64,000 nt of DNA from positions 81,618 to 145,617 of the forward strand of contig JAKUCV010002350.1 of assembly GCA_028386065.3 (NCBI GenBank), read 5' to 3'. Below are positions 24,301-41,804 of this stretch, piece by piece (the first letter of the stretch is position 1; every line of letters begins with the position of its first letter). The notes beneath the pieces are model-generated. The model did not search any database, had not been told where the DNA came from, and worked only from the letters and a program-made list of their open reading frames with translations. This DNA is from Turnera subulata. Taxonomy: Eukaryota; Streptophyta; Magnoliopsida; Malpighiales; Passifloraceae. The position numbers were made by a program, and so were the translations under genes.

Positions 24301-25821
24301 ATGAATGTGAACAAGGGGAGTGTAAATAGGGGCTCCCTTGTGGTCAAACACCTGAAAATATCTTTCTTCTGTGTTATCAATGAATTGCATTTTGAGGTAT
24401 GAATGAGAATGAGGTTTCTCATGAGAAGAAACTGCAAAGTATCAAGACACCACTTCCAGCTATTCCAGTTGAAATTGCATGAAAGATTTTGTCAGATTCC
24501 TCTTTAGGAGCAGCATTATTGAAGGTTAAAATTCAATACCTTGGCCAGGAAACAGTTCTGAAATAATTCTTCCCTCTCGATCAAGGTTAGCCAAGCTAAG
24601 CACCCATTTCTGTCAAAAGGAACAAGAACCAAAAGGAGATACGTGAACAAAAAGGTCCATATCCAATAATCTGAGCAAGATTTATCTCATGCACATACAA
24701 CAGGGGAGAAAAATACAAAAGGCAAACTAGTACAAAAAAAGGGGTTAATAGCACATCTGCTCCTTATGCTTTCAAATTTCCGTTATAAACTCATCTTGAT
24801 ATGAAGCGTCTACCTTGGAAATCATTATAAATTGATAATGTCATTGACGGAAATAAAAGAACACTTACGCATTCAGTGTTCTTGAGAAGCTCTCTTTTAG
24901 TTTCTGCTGCAGCGTATTGGGAAGGTTGTTCCTGTGATGAAGCAATTTGGGAAAATCCACGGCTTCTCAACTCCACATTTTCTTGTGGAATAACACTTTT
25001 TATTTTCTAGGAGAACCATTCAAAACCACAAATTAGTTAAACAGAACAAACAAGAAACATGACGATCAAACAGGATATGTTCAAATTCAATGCTTACTTT
25101 ATGAAGTTGCAGCTTCTCGTGCTCTTCGCCACTTCTGGCTCTGAGTTGGCACTGCTTCAGGGTAGCTGCAAGTTTAACACTTGAGTCCTTGTTATACAAA
25201 CAAAATATCAAACAAGACCAGATGTACAATCAATGTTTGCCTACCATTAACGCTACTATTCCGAGACTCTGCTGTTCCATGGACTAATTGATGTTGACCT
25301 GTTACAGTTCTGCTACTACCCTCTGCAATTAGCAAAAAGAAAAAAGAAGCAAAAAGCATCATCAAGCTGCGTTAACAACAACACCACTTGCAGTTCAATT
25401 TCAAAAAAGAGAGAAGATTTTCATCGAGGAGGAAAGGATTCTATTTGGCTCAGAAAATTCAAACAACCCGCATTGCAAACTCACCGCCGCACTTCAGATG
25501 GCCGCGTTTCCCACGATGGTTTCCGTGGCGCCGCAATCGTGGGGTGCTGGCCTTGGCCTTAGGAGGATTCAGCTGCTGCTCAGTAACGGTGGTGGGGAAG
25601 TTGGTCTCGGCGTTGGCTCCGCGGAACCTGAGAGCAGCCGCGTCATAAGCGCGCGCGGCCTCCTCGGCAGTGTCGAAAGTGCCCAGCCAGAGCCGGGCTT
25701 TCTTGCCGGGGTCGCGGATCTCGGCGGCGTACCGCCCCCACGGCCTCTTCCTGACGCCTCTATATCGAACCTCTCCGGTGGAGGTGGTCGTTTGAATTGT
25801 GCGCCTTCCTCTGGGAGCCAT
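21386..25821 (-). CDS. Predicted AP2/ERF - F-box - PP2 fusion protein (copy 1, intact)
   Basis: Nine minus-strand exons join in frame with GT-AG borders: 25821-25485, 25322-25245, 25165-25098, 25006-24869, 24609-24540, 23005-22716, 22456-22187, 22024-21960 and 21776-21386. Together they total 1707 bases, 568 residues. Residues about 19-77 are an ERF-type AP2 domain ('[19 protein letters not shown]', '[20 protein letters not shown]'). Residues about 231-327 are an unrecognised module with a coiled-coil stretch ('[20 protein letters not shown]'). Residues about 328-417 hold an F-box ('[20 protein letters not shown]'). Residues about 418-568 form a PP2 (phloem lectin) domain ('LDRWTGKKC', '[20 protein letters not shown]'). 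F-box/PP2 proteins act as SCF ubiquitin-ligase adaptors. The F-box exon has lost the Met present in copies 2 and 3, so it depends on upstream exons. The alternative is two genes wrongly joined. Confidence 0.65.
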
Positions 25822-26562
25822 ATTCTATTTGGCTAAATCTTCCTTGAGGATGAGATGAGCTTATTTATAAGTTAACAAAAAAAAAATTTGTTCGAATACA
25901 AAGTTACAAATTTACAGGTTCAAATTGGAAGAGGGAAGCGAGAGAGGGATGGACTTTTGGAGTTTTTGATTTTTCCATGGACATATATGAATATTATACA
26001 GGCGTTAATTATATGGTATATATATATACAGGAGGAAGTTATATGGGGGAAGACGGTGGGGCCTTTTTTTTTTTTTGCTTTCAAATTTCTTTGTGTGCCT
26101 TTTCCTTTTCCAACGCGGACTTGTATCTGCTTAATGTGCCGGCCTGGGTGTCATGCAACCGAGCCCAGTACTAAAATCTTACGTCTTTGGGCTTTGAAGG
26201 TCTTTCAGTTTTGCCTTCCTTTTATTCCTCAAAATTTAAAATTCACTGTTCTTTGCCATTGCTCAAAGAGGATCAAAGCGTTTATAACTTATAACAAAGA
26301 TTGGTTGACTGGAAAATTATTGCTACCATTCCTATCATTGTTGTTATGCTCTTCCATATTTGAATCGTATCCCTTTTAGAATTTTTGCTTGTTTCATGCA
26401 TTGGTTTATATTACCACAAAATTGGAAAAGGTGGATCCACAATTGAAACAAATCCCCTATGTTTTATTAAAAGAAAATTCACGGAGATGTCGCATTTGCC
26501 AAAGATAATGTCTTTGTTGCTGTTACAAACGCAAAACTTTTAATAATCTGGGATAAGCTATG
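25822..26562. promoter_or_regulatory. 5' flank of fusion-gene copy 1
   Basis: This region holds the promoter and 5' UTR of the minus-strand gene starting at 25821. An AT-rich block with TATATATATA lies near 26019-26030. The flank does not resemble the conserved upstream module of copies 2 and 3, so copy 1 probably has a different promoter. No other gene is supported. Confidence 0.4.
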
Positions 26563-28233
26563 TGTAACAGCCCAGGTAAAAATTTCATTTGTCCCGGGAC
26601 TGTTTAAGTTAATTTGCAGTAATTTACCATCAATTTTAATCTTGGGTAATTAATTTATGGTAAATCGAGCATTAGATTCCGAAACCGAGCCTTGTCCCAC
26701 GCTCGGGATTTTTCTGCGGATTTTACGGACCAAAGTTGGAATTTTTCGGGTCCAGGAATCTTCAGAAAAGCCGGGTTTATCCTCGAGTTAACGGACCAGA
26801 AATAAAGATAAGTGGGTATATCGGATATTTTCTGGTCCAGACAATGCACAGTATATCAGCATAGTGAAGATGCCATTTACTGTGAAGTCTGTGATTTGCT
26901 TTTTCCTGTGGGCATGTGAAGCCTTGTCTCCTCCTGTGATGCCCGTGAAACACCTTGATATAATCTGCCTCTTCCCTCTGCCTTCCTCACGCCATCACCT
27001 TCCCAGCTTCACCTTCTCCATCAGTTATTTTTCTGTCCAGCTCTTCTGCAACCTGCAAGCAGAAGGAATAAAAAAAAAAAACTAAACACTTAACACACAA
27101 CACACACCACCGCCACGTCATCACCCTTCCCTTCCTTTTTCTTTTTCTTTTTTGCCGCCACCACCACAAGCCGTCGCCCGTGAGCAGCTGAGACCACCGG
27201 CCGAGCCACCGCTTGCATCACCACCTCTGCCGTCACCTTCCTCGCAGCGTCGCCGACCGGACGCCGTCCTCGTTTCCCCAATTCGGCCCTCGACTCGCCG
27301 CCGGCAGCCAAGGACCCGACGGGCCGCCCGAGTTCACCTTCCTTCTTGCTGTTCGTCGCCACCGCCTGCAACCGTGCCGACAGCCGTCGTTCTCCCTCAC
27401 CAGCGCCTCGCTCTCCTCGCTGCATCCTCCTACGACCGTCGCCTCACTCGCATCGCCGTCGTCCGAGGTGAGCAGACCGTTGGTGGCGTCGACCCGGATG
27501 GGTCATGGTGTGGGTCGGGCTGACCCGTTCTGCAGTTGGGTCGCGCCTGGGCTGGAGCTGGGCTTGGACCGTGGGCTGGGCTTGTAGCCATGGCCTGGGC
27601 CTTGCTCTTGGGCTTGGTCATGGGTTAAATGGTCCAGCCCAGTCCGAAATAAGTAATAAAAAAAAAGGAAAAGGGGAAATTAAATCTGGAAATAAAAATT
27701 AAAAAGGAAATAATTTTGGAAAATAGGTGGAAAAGGTTTATAGTTTGGAAATAATATTTTGGGAGAAAATATGGGAAAATATATTCTGAAAAATAATATT
27801 TTGGGAAGTACATACTTATGGAAAGGGTATTATCAAGGTAATAAAATACCGGAATAATATCCGGGTATAGGAATAAGTATAGTATGGTATTTGGGGCTGT
27901 CATGCCCGGTATGGTATTTTGGGTTGTTGAACCCGGTATGGTAATTTGGGTTGTTGAACCCGGTATGGTAATTTGGTAATTTGGGACGTGGTCCCGGTAT
28001 GGTAAGATTGGTATGGTTCTTTGACCCGGCATCCGGAATTAACTGATAACCTGGTACGACCCTAGCTTGTCCAGTGACGGGGCCCGGAAGATAAAATTGG
28101 AAATTATAATAATAGCATTCTTTTGGTCTTGGCTCAGTGTTGATGTGTTGTGCTGTTGTTTTGCTTGTGTTTGCTTTACTGTATTACGGTTGCCTGCATA
28201 TCACTGTTTATCCTTCGTCGGTGAGCACTTCGG
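26563..28233 (+). mobile_element. Truncated Gypsy-type LTR
   Basis: The segment starts 'tgtaacagcccaggtaaaaa' and is closely similar, through at least its first 330 bases and again in its last 250, to the LTR at 60617-63362. Similarity stops at about 28233 after 'gtgagcacttcgga', so the LTR 3' end is missing. The middle (27080-27600) is a C-rich and G-rich block that is open in several frames but is the LTR's own sequence, not a gene. No internal retroelement coding follows. Confidence 0.75.
27905..27990 (+). repeat. 27-bp hairpin minisatellite in the LTR
   Basis: A 27-bp period unit starting 'gggttgttgaacccggtatg' recurs at 27921 and 27948, with partial copies either side. Each unit contains the self-complementary GGGTT-gttg-AACCC. 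Confidence 0.8.
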
Positions 28234-28284
28234 ATTAGTCGGGGCAAAGCTCCGGATACCGGGTGGGGAATCAAAAAAAAAAAA
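28234..28284 (+). mobile_element. SINE-like 3' end with A tail
   Basis: The sequence 'attagtcggggcaaagctcc' followed by 'ggataccgggtgggg' and an A-run is the 3' end of a plant SINE. It matches a second copy on the minus strand at 50944-51048. It begins exactly where similarity to the Gypsy LTR stops, so it probably truncated the LTR or replaced its end. Confidence 0.5.
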
Positions 28285-29115
28285 GAGTAGGTATAAAACA
28301 TTATCAAGAGTAGTTACGTAATTTTATTTTTTAAAAATCATTCCCGGTCCCTTCTTTTGTTTCCTGAAAATGCATTTGTGGAAATGTTATTAAAATTGAA
28401 CTGGACCAGCCGGTTAACCAGGTTCAACCGGCTTATCGGCAAGGCCCCGGTTCGGTAGCTGCCAAAAATCCATCTATTTGACTACTAGGAATCGGTCGGT
28501 TTTGACGGTTCTGGTAGAACTGTCGGAACAGGGTACGGTTATACCGGTCGTCAATGGGTCAGTATTTAATTTTTTTCCACAAATAGCTTAACACGACATC
28601 GTTTTTCCCCTCACTTCACAGACAAACGTAGTAGGCTGGTAGCTTGCGTTAGTGCATTCGCGGTGGATGCCCAGACAGACTTGCTATCTCCGAGGCCCAT
28701 AAAGTCTCACGGGCCTCGCTGAAACAATAGAGGCTCAATAGATAGATGTTCTATTTTTCTCAAGCCCATGACACACAGTAAGTTTCTCTCGACTCCCCTG
28801 AAATGACACAGCTATCCCTCGTTCGATCAAACCAACAAGGCAACAGACACCACCATAGAGCTCCATTTCTCACTCCAGCTTATTGACAAAGTAGTAGCTC
28901 CAATCAACTCTTAAATCGAGCTATCTCTCGTCTCAGGTAATCTTGTCTAATCTAATCCACCTGTAAATTGTTCACTAGATTCTCTTGCCTTTAACATTTT
29001 TCCTCACTAAATCCTCCGTTTACTCTGCTACCACAATCCGATCAGCGAACTTAGGGTTCTTTTGATCTGAAAGTATTTCTACATTTTATTTGTTTTAGCA
29101 GAGAATCCACCGAAG
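28285..29115 (+). promoter_or_regulatory. 5' region of the small complex I-like gene
   Basis: Bases 28390-28560 hold repeat-like sequence with several CCGGTT and GGTTCGGT words. A non-coding first exon probably ends at about 28936 (CTCAG/GTAATC), with the acceptor near 29100 (TTAGCAG), just before the ATG at 29116. Confidence 0.45.
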
Positions 29116-30386
29116 ATGGGAGGAGGAGAGCACGGGCACGGAGCAGAGGGAGCCCACGGCGATTTCAGGGGCAAGGTATGGAGCATGAGCGGTGGGCCGT
29201 ACTGCCGGCCCAAGCACTGGCGCCGCAACACCGCCATCGCCATGGCCGGTGTCTTCCTCGTCTGCATTCCCATCGCCATGTTATCCGCCAAGCTCGAGGT
29301 CCGTTTTCTTCCTTTCTTTCTCTCTCCGCCGTCTATTTCGAGCTTTTATTGTCCGTACATTAGTGGAATGATGATGGTTTTCGGGTCGTAGATCTCTTGG
29401 GTTTTTGTTTTCGGGAAAATAATTGGATTAGTTGGGTGCAGTTATATGGATTTGTTTGTTTTACTAGTTAAATTGATGAAACAACAATCGTGGTAAGTTT
29501 AGTTTAGGAGGGAGAGAGAGCGTTGGGGAATCGATTGGTTTGGTTTGCTTTTAGTTGTGGAATGATGTTAATGCATATTGAATCTGTGTACTGCATTGGC
29601 GAAGAAGAAGATTAACTACTTGGTGTATTTGCTCTTTCTTCGAATGCTTTGATTTTGTGGTCAACTGTGGATGAGAGGATGATAAAATGTATCTTTGTTA
29701 CTCTATGGTGGTTCGTGCATTTGATGCTAGTCATATTGGTTGAGTTTTATTTGGTCCGGCCTTGGTATCTTAACTGTTTAAGTTACACCTTAGTAGATAA
29801 GCATGACCTCCACTGGATTTGAGTGTGGAGTTGTGGCCATCTTTGGGTTTGTGACTGGCTAAAATGTATCAGTGTGACATCTTCTTTTGTTATCTTGCAT
29901 TGTTCATAGTTGCATAATATCATTCCTGGATAAAGTATGTGGATAGTTTCTCAAATAAGTTCAGACCTCATACAGTTATTCTAGGAGGAATCAAATTCTA
30001 GTCTAAATTAAGTCCTCAGGTTATCCTGCTGTTGTTGCCTCAATGCGTATATTAGTTTATGCTGGACATTGCTTAATTCTGGTTTCATGTGTGGTCACTA
30101 TTCTTACTCTTGTTATTGATTTAGAATTCGTGGTGGTCACCTGAGTTATGATTGCAATGAAAACTGCATTTTCTCTGTATCAGATTCAATGCTTGATATC
30201 CGAAAGACCTCTCACGATACTTTGCATCATCTCATGCTCGGCTTTTATCTTGCCCGATAGAAGACTTATTAACCTGATTTGCTTCCTTGTTTATTGCAGC
30301 AACGGCCGCATCTTCCTGTTCGCCCAATTCCGTCACAGATTTGGTGCAAGAACTTTGGGACCAAGGATTACAATGATGTGAAGTAA
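29116..30386 (+). CDS. Small one-helix protein, probable mitochondrial complex I subunit
   Basis: Two exons (29116-29298 and 30300-30386) join in frame into 89 residues. A Gly/His-rich start ('MGGGEHGHGAEGAHGDFRGK') leads into 'GGPYCRPKHWRRN', a single membrane helix ('TAIAMAGVFLVCIPIAMLSA') and a Pro-rich tail ('EQRPHLPVRPIPSQIWCKNF'). Size and layout match the small plant single-helix proteins recovered in mitochondrial complex I preparations (Arabidopsis At4g00585-like). The identification is from memory of the family's appearance, so it is tentative. No cleavable presequence is evident. Confidence 0.6.
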
Positions 30387-32490
30387 TAGTAGTTTTTGCA
30401 TTTTTATGTCTTGCTGCGTGACAAAACTTATCTTGTATCTCGTTTTTTTTTTTTTTTTTATTTGAGCAAGGTCAGAGTTGAGACAAAATTAGAATAAAAT
30501 CTGCGACTTAAGATTTGTGGTTATTAAGTCGTTTAAATTGTTAATAAGCTACTATCTGTACTCTGTAGTATGTACCTTTCATTTTTTGTGGGATCTGTCC
30601 TATCTGTCATAAGAGTTGAGAAAGGCTTTAATTCATATATTGTATTGTCCTCTGCATTCATGTACTATTTGTTACAGTGGCTTAAAATTTTGAAGGTTAG
30701 AGTGACGGGAAAAGAACTAGCCATTAGCAATAGCGGTGTAAAAAAAGATGATTCCTAGTCTTGGGGCAATTTCCCATTTGTTTGTGAAACGGTAGCAAAC
30801 TGGAAATTATTTGATGGATGGGGTTGTCCGTAATTGAAGCTTGTAATGAATCTGGAGCAATTAATTGATGGATCTGAAATGAAGCTTTGAAGGCATTGAT
30901 GGTGACCTCATCTGAGCAAAAGTTTTCGTTATATGAATTCTTGTTTCGTCCTTTGAAATTTGCCCAAATCGAATGCTTCAGCTAAATAGCAAGTGCAATA
31001 AGCAAGGAACCATTAATTGTAAGAAAGAACACGGGACCCAAAAGAAGGAAAGGAAAGACCTTGAGAGGGAGACATCTTTCACGCGTGCTGCTCCTGTCGA
31101 ATTCCTAAGCATTTGCAGCTTCCAACTCAGGGCTTCAACCTTTGTTAGCTCACAATTGAAGACGAGAGAACAAAGAAGGAATCTGTCTGGGTCAAACAAA
31201 GTGAGGGGACACCGCAGATTTCGTTGATCAACAAAATGGGCGACTACGGATTGCCGCAATTGGCAAAATGCGAAAAAGATTTTAAGGGAGTGGCAGTTGT
31301 TAGACTCCTTCCAATGCTTTCGTACTCGAATGGAATCAGTTCCATTTATTTGGTTACAAATCATTGACCGGCATCTGGTTCTCCTCCAGAAAATATGCGA
31401 GATTTACCTTGGCAGAGAACCGATGCCTAACTTGTACTACGGAAATGCTTCCCAATCTTGAAGTTCTTTTGGACAGGGGGATTTCCGCAGAACAAAAACT
31501 TATGACATCATTGTTTTGAATGGCGAGATAATCTAAAATTTGTTTTGAAAGACATAGTAAAAGGGCACATTCAATGAAAAGTGATCAAAGGTAGCATATT
31601 CCTGACTTTGTCAAGAACAAAATCTACACCCATTTCCAGCTATCTTAAGCTTTCACGCCCCCTGTACAATTAACAAGAGGCAAACGAATATTTTCTCTCT
31701 CAAAAAAAAAAAAATACTTTTTTCGAATGGGAACCACAAAATAAACCTACCCAGGTAGTACCCAGGCAACTTCAGGCTTTGTCACAGAAAAGGGAGGAAA
31801 ACAGTCGTTGTAAAGTGGTCAAATCAGGAATTAAATGTCCGTGGGCTCTCAGGACTTCTTATTTAAGACGTTTGATGCATAACCAAAGGCTCAAGTTGCA
31901 TTGGGCCAACCCCTTAAACCACTCGAACTTTAACGCGCTAAAGTCTATTCGGATCGTTAGTCTCAATTATTTGGCGATATTCTCATATATACCCCTCCTT
32001 GCCCGCAATTCTCTGGGCAACCTAACCCCCCTCTCCTTTCGCCAACCACCGTTCCTTCTTCGCATTTTGGGAAAATTCCCTATCTGCCCCAAAATCCCGG
32101 GCAGTCGTGTCACCCCCCTCCATTTCGCGTCCTAATGCTGTTTCATTTCATCTTTTCACAGACAAAACATATAATACCTCCCCCCGATATTACCATTTAG
32201 GTAAAAAAAGGAAAATAAGAGGAAATCTAAATTTGAATAACAGCGATTTGGAGGAAAAAAAAAAAAGAAATGGAAATAACTGTGAACACTATATAAGTAA
32301 GTACTAGGCCCTAAACAGAAGCAGGACTTGTTGTGTGTGTGGTAGTTAAGTAGTGCAGATTTTTGGAGTTTACTTTTGGTGGAGTTGAATTCTGTGATTT
32401 TGTTTGTTGTTGTTTCCTTTTTCGGGAGAGTTTGGCTACGGTTTCGGATCTCGGATTCACAGTCAGTGTGTGTGTGTGTGGCGCATTAGA
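30387..32490. other. Intergenic region upstream of NAD-malic enzyme
   Basis: No exon could be supported. Open frames at 30978-31364 (-) and 31779-32135 (+) lack splice support or recognisable domains. Bases 32320-32490 are probably the 5' UTR of the malic enzyme gene and contain a short GT repeat (32466-32480). Confidence 0.5.
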
Positions 32491-37981
<5,491 letters not shown>

Positions 37982-38672
37982 ATTTTTTTGATCCCTCATC
38001 ATCTCCATTTATTGTAGGCATTATTCACTGCAATCTTGGGTCTCATGATCGATCCAACATTATCATAGGTTTGTTTTTCTGAGTCTGATATATTCTCTAA
38101 CTTAAAGAATTAGGCGGCACGGATGGAGAGCAAGGTAAAAGAACAATAATAAGAAATAGGCAGTAGATGTTGGAAAGGATTGAGCCCCTCTCAAATCCGA
38201 TGGAGTTCATTTGCTCGAACTCTTCGTATTTGGTGGTCGGACAAATGCCGATTCTTGTATAATATCGAGTTCAGTTGTTGCCGGATGTTGGCGATTATTG
38301 TTTCAAGCTATAACGATTACATCAAATTATTGTTATTCTTTTAGCATTTTATCTCTTTAATGGTGAGCTTAATGAGATTGGACGCTGTGCATCCATGTGA
38401 AAGCATGGTGGTTAGCGTTTTATCAGTCGAATGATGGCTGATATTTGGTTAATTTACTAACACAAGCCGGAGCGAAACTACTAAGTGAAGCACTTGATTC
38501 CAATCAAGACCATCAACTATCGTTACGTTCCTATCTTGTTTCACCCACTAGATCTCATTATCACTAAGCAAAACTCATATTTCTAATGCCAAAAGAACAG
38601 AACTTGGACACATTGTACAGAGAGGAAAAGACGTAATAAGAAAAGGGCTAACGTAGAGAGTGTCGAATAATC

Positions 38673-38775
38673 ATGTACTCTTGTATAAGATAGAAGTCGG
38701 ATTGAGCTCCCGACTTCTAACCATGTACTATGCTCAATTATATTTCTTAATATACGTCCGGGTTCACACCAAAAA
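38673..38775 (+). mobile_element. Short retroposed element with 18-bp target-site duplications
   Basis: A 103-bp insert ending in an A-run ('ggttcacaccaaaaaa') is flanked by perfect 18-bp direct repeats 'agagagtgtcgaataatc' at 38655-38672 and 38776-38793. The end resembles the 3' terminus of a plant LINE or SINE. It is most likely a 5'-truncated copy inserted downstream of the malic enzyme gene. Confidence 0.75.
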
Positions 38776-39015
38776 AGAGAGTGTCGAATAATCTTTAATC
38801 ATATGCGAACTGTCTTGAATAGTGTGCGTCACTGCACCTCATGGATATGATTTAGAGAAAGATAAAGAAATTTCATTACTATATTGTATACAAATACGTG
38901 GCCCAGCAAACAGTGCAGGCACCAGAATCCGATACCCTATATCAATTTGACATATGTACTGAAAAACTGTCAACTGCCAATTTGCCATACTTCTTCTTCC
39001 TCCTGCCTTCACCCT

Positions 39016-40835
39016 ATGGCACAAGTAAACACGCTTTCAAGCAAGAGGTAAATTTTTACAGTCCATGGCTCTTGTGGTGGGATTTTCTCATTATTAATCC
39101 TGTTTTTATTATAATAGTTTCCTGACCAGACTGTGTCCTCTTTAGGTATGCAGTAGTGACAGGATCAAATAAAGGGATTGGGTTTGAAATATGCAGACAG
39201 TTGGCTTCTAATGGGATTACAGTGATCTTGACAGCCAGAGACCCAAATAGGGGCCTTGAAGCTCTTCAGAAACTCAAGGAATCTGGTATCTCTGAAGATC
39301 TTCTGGTTTTCCATCAGCTTGATGTGGGAAACCCTGATAGTATAGCTTCTCTGGCAGAATTTGTCAAGACCAAGTTTGGGAAACTTGATATCTTGGTAAC
39401 TATGATGATAATACCTTCACTGTTTTTCATTTTCAGGACATATGTTTTCCTTTGTCGTGTACAATGAGGTAGCTAGATAGTTATCTACCGTATGTTACAT
39501 TCCATTAGGTCTTATTTTCTTGTAAAAACAGAATATGGCGTTATACGGTTCAGTGTTTTCTTATGCAAGTACCCAATTTGGATACCTTGTTGTGCAGGTA
39601 AACAATGCTGGGGTTAATGGACTTATACTGGATCCTGATGCTTTCCGTAGAGCCACTGAACTTGCTGGTGGTTGGGTGAGTCTTCTGTACTACTATCTCT
39701 TCTTCTGTTCTTTTCGTGAAATGTGCAGACTTATGGTGATTTACTGAACAAATCTATGGTGTGACATGACATTAGAAGAAACCACCAACAAGCACTGCAA
39801 AAGTACCAATAGGCATCACTACCTTTCTATTATATTCAGGAGACATGACACAAGTACCGGTTTATAACCTGCAAATATCTTCTTTATCCACCTGTAGCAT
39901 TCTGAATTTTGTATTAATTAAGGGTTGGTCTAAGTTAATCCTTATTCGTGACGCAGCCAGCAGAGGCAAATTGGAACGAAATTGCAACTGAAAGTTTTGA
40001 GTTGGCAGAAGAATGCCTAAAAACAAATTATTATGGTGCAAGATGGATGGTTGAGGCTTTTATTTCCCTCCTCCAATCATCTGATTCGGCCAGGATTGTG
40101 AATGTTTCTTCATCGGCAGGACTATTGAAGGTAAGCCACTCTATTTCAGCAATAAAATCATGGCTCTCTTGTGCAAGTTCATCACAACAATTACAAGATT
40201 GGATGAACTGAAGTTGAATATTAGCTGCCAAACACTTAACATCGTTCCATCTTTATCTGTCATACACTATCAGGCCATCACTATCTCTGCATTTCATTGA
40301 CTGTAGATATACGTATGCTCTGTTTGGACTTATTCAGGGCAATTGCATGCAGCTATTTCGTGCATACGTTGATAGAATTTTTTGACCTGGTAATAACAGA
40401 ATTGAATATGCCACCTAATGGTATCATATTTTGGTGAATATGGTTTAGAACATACGCAATGAGTGGGCTCAAGGACTACTAAATGACATCGAAACTCTTA
40501 CTGAAGGAACAGTGGACAAAGTTTTAAATGAGTTTCTTAAAGATTTCAAGGAAGGATCCCTAGAAGCCAAAGGCTGGCCTGCTCATCGTTCTGCTTACAC
40601 TGTTTCGAAAGTAGCCATGAACGCATACACAAGGATTCTAGCCAGAAGATACCCTAGTATCTGCATCAATTGCCTCTGCCCTGGCTTTTGCAAGACCGAT
40701 ATAACCACCAATGCTGGCTCCCTAACAGCGGCTGAAGGAGCTGCAAGTGCTGTGAGGTTGGCGCTGCTGCCTAACAATGGCCCCTCTGGTTGTTTCTTTT
40801 ATCGCACACAAATGTCAAGTTTTCTAACATATTAA
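39016..40835 (+). CDS. Short-chain dehydrogenase/reductase, neomenthol dehydrogenase-like (SDR-1)
   Basis: Five exons join in frame (39016-39047, 39146-39395, 39598-39675, 39957-40130, 40449-40835) into 306 residues. The cofactor motif '[16 protein letters not shown]', 'NNAG', the active-site region '[11 protein letters not shown]' and the catalytic 'YTVSK' are intact. Length and the insert before the catalytic Tyr match the plant group that includes neomenthol dehydrogenase and salutaridine reductase, which reduce terpenoid or alkaloid ketones with NADPH. The substrate cannot be read from sequence. Its 3' flank is shared with the SDR remnant at 51237, so it belongs to the segmental duplication with the AP2-F-box-PP2 copies. 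Confidence 0.88.
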
Positions 40836-41745
40836 AGTCCATTCCAAGACAAAAAGAATGGAAGATGGAACTATATGACTGGAGCTATTCTAAAATAAAT
40901 TAAATGTATAATTTTTCAATATGTAATCAAATTTTCAACATAAAGCAACAGCAATCTTCAATTCTTCATGTGGTTATTTTAATTTATCAAATTCATTAAT
41001 TTCCAACGTGTATGCTCCACACCAATGAGACTCATTGCTTTTTATAGCTTTCATTTAAAATTAAACATTACCACAACAATTCTTAGTGATTTACTGCTGC
41101 TTTTACAGAATCTAAGCTATTGCATCCATTTGATTACAAATATAAAACTAAAGATGTTAAAATTGTACATATATATATATATATAAAAATACATTATAGA
41201 ATAAATTTGTTCAAAATACTTCACTAGTTTAAAGACAAGCAATAACAAATAAAATTTAAAAGAAACATTACGTGGTGGAAGAAGACGACGGGAACAGCTC
41301 TCTCCTTGAAAAGTTAGGCAACAACTATGCAAGACAGCAAGCTTCCACCCAGAAACATGACCATAGGTTAAGAGAAATGGAGAACCTTGGGCCTAAACTC
41401 AATTGCCTTTATGTCGAGGCCATACGACATTATGCAATCATCAGCTGCTCTCCTCCATAGTTTCCACTGAATTTTAGTCCCATCGTCCCCATAATCATTG
41501 AAGAACTCACCCATCACAATCTCCTTTGACCCATCCAGTCTATCCCGAGCCATTGCATCCATAGCTTCATCCATATCTTCGGGAGGTTCCAGATATACTT
41601 GGCGCAGTCCTCTAGCACCATTTCCTTCATGATGCACACGTATTTCTATCGGGGCTCTATCATAACCATAATTGGCTTCAGGCATGTCAAACACTAGGTG
41701 GGCAACATATGCAGTTTTAGGTGATAAAAGTTTGCTCTCAATCCC

Positions 41746-41804
41746 TATAAATTAGTCGAACTTATTCGAATTGAATTCGAAATTCGATTTTCGATATAGC
41801 ATTG
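41746..41804. repeat. 59-bp AT-rich insertion in the PP2 exon of copy 2
   Basis: Comparison with copy 3 (52120-52150) shows exact flanking agreement on both sides of a 59-bp extra segment. It is built from near-palindromic TTCGAAT and ATTCGAA words. It shifts frame and adds an in-frame TAG on the gene strand. It has no GT-AG ends, so it is not a new intron. Confidence 0.75.

Noticed and set aside
25888..26379. 163-codon plus-strand open frame upstream of the fusion gene
   Set aside because: AT-rich promoter-side sequence, hydrophobic low-complexity translation, no homologous exon upstream of copies 2 and 3.
27090..27621. Several overlapping open frames of 60-124 codons
   Set aside because: They lie in the compositionally biased part of the Gypsy LTR, encode low-complexity Arg/Pro/Ala, and are open on both strands.
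30978..31364. 128-codon minus-strand open frame
   Set aside because: No recognised domain, no splice context, and a Cys/Leu/Ser-rich composition typical of translated non-coding DNA.
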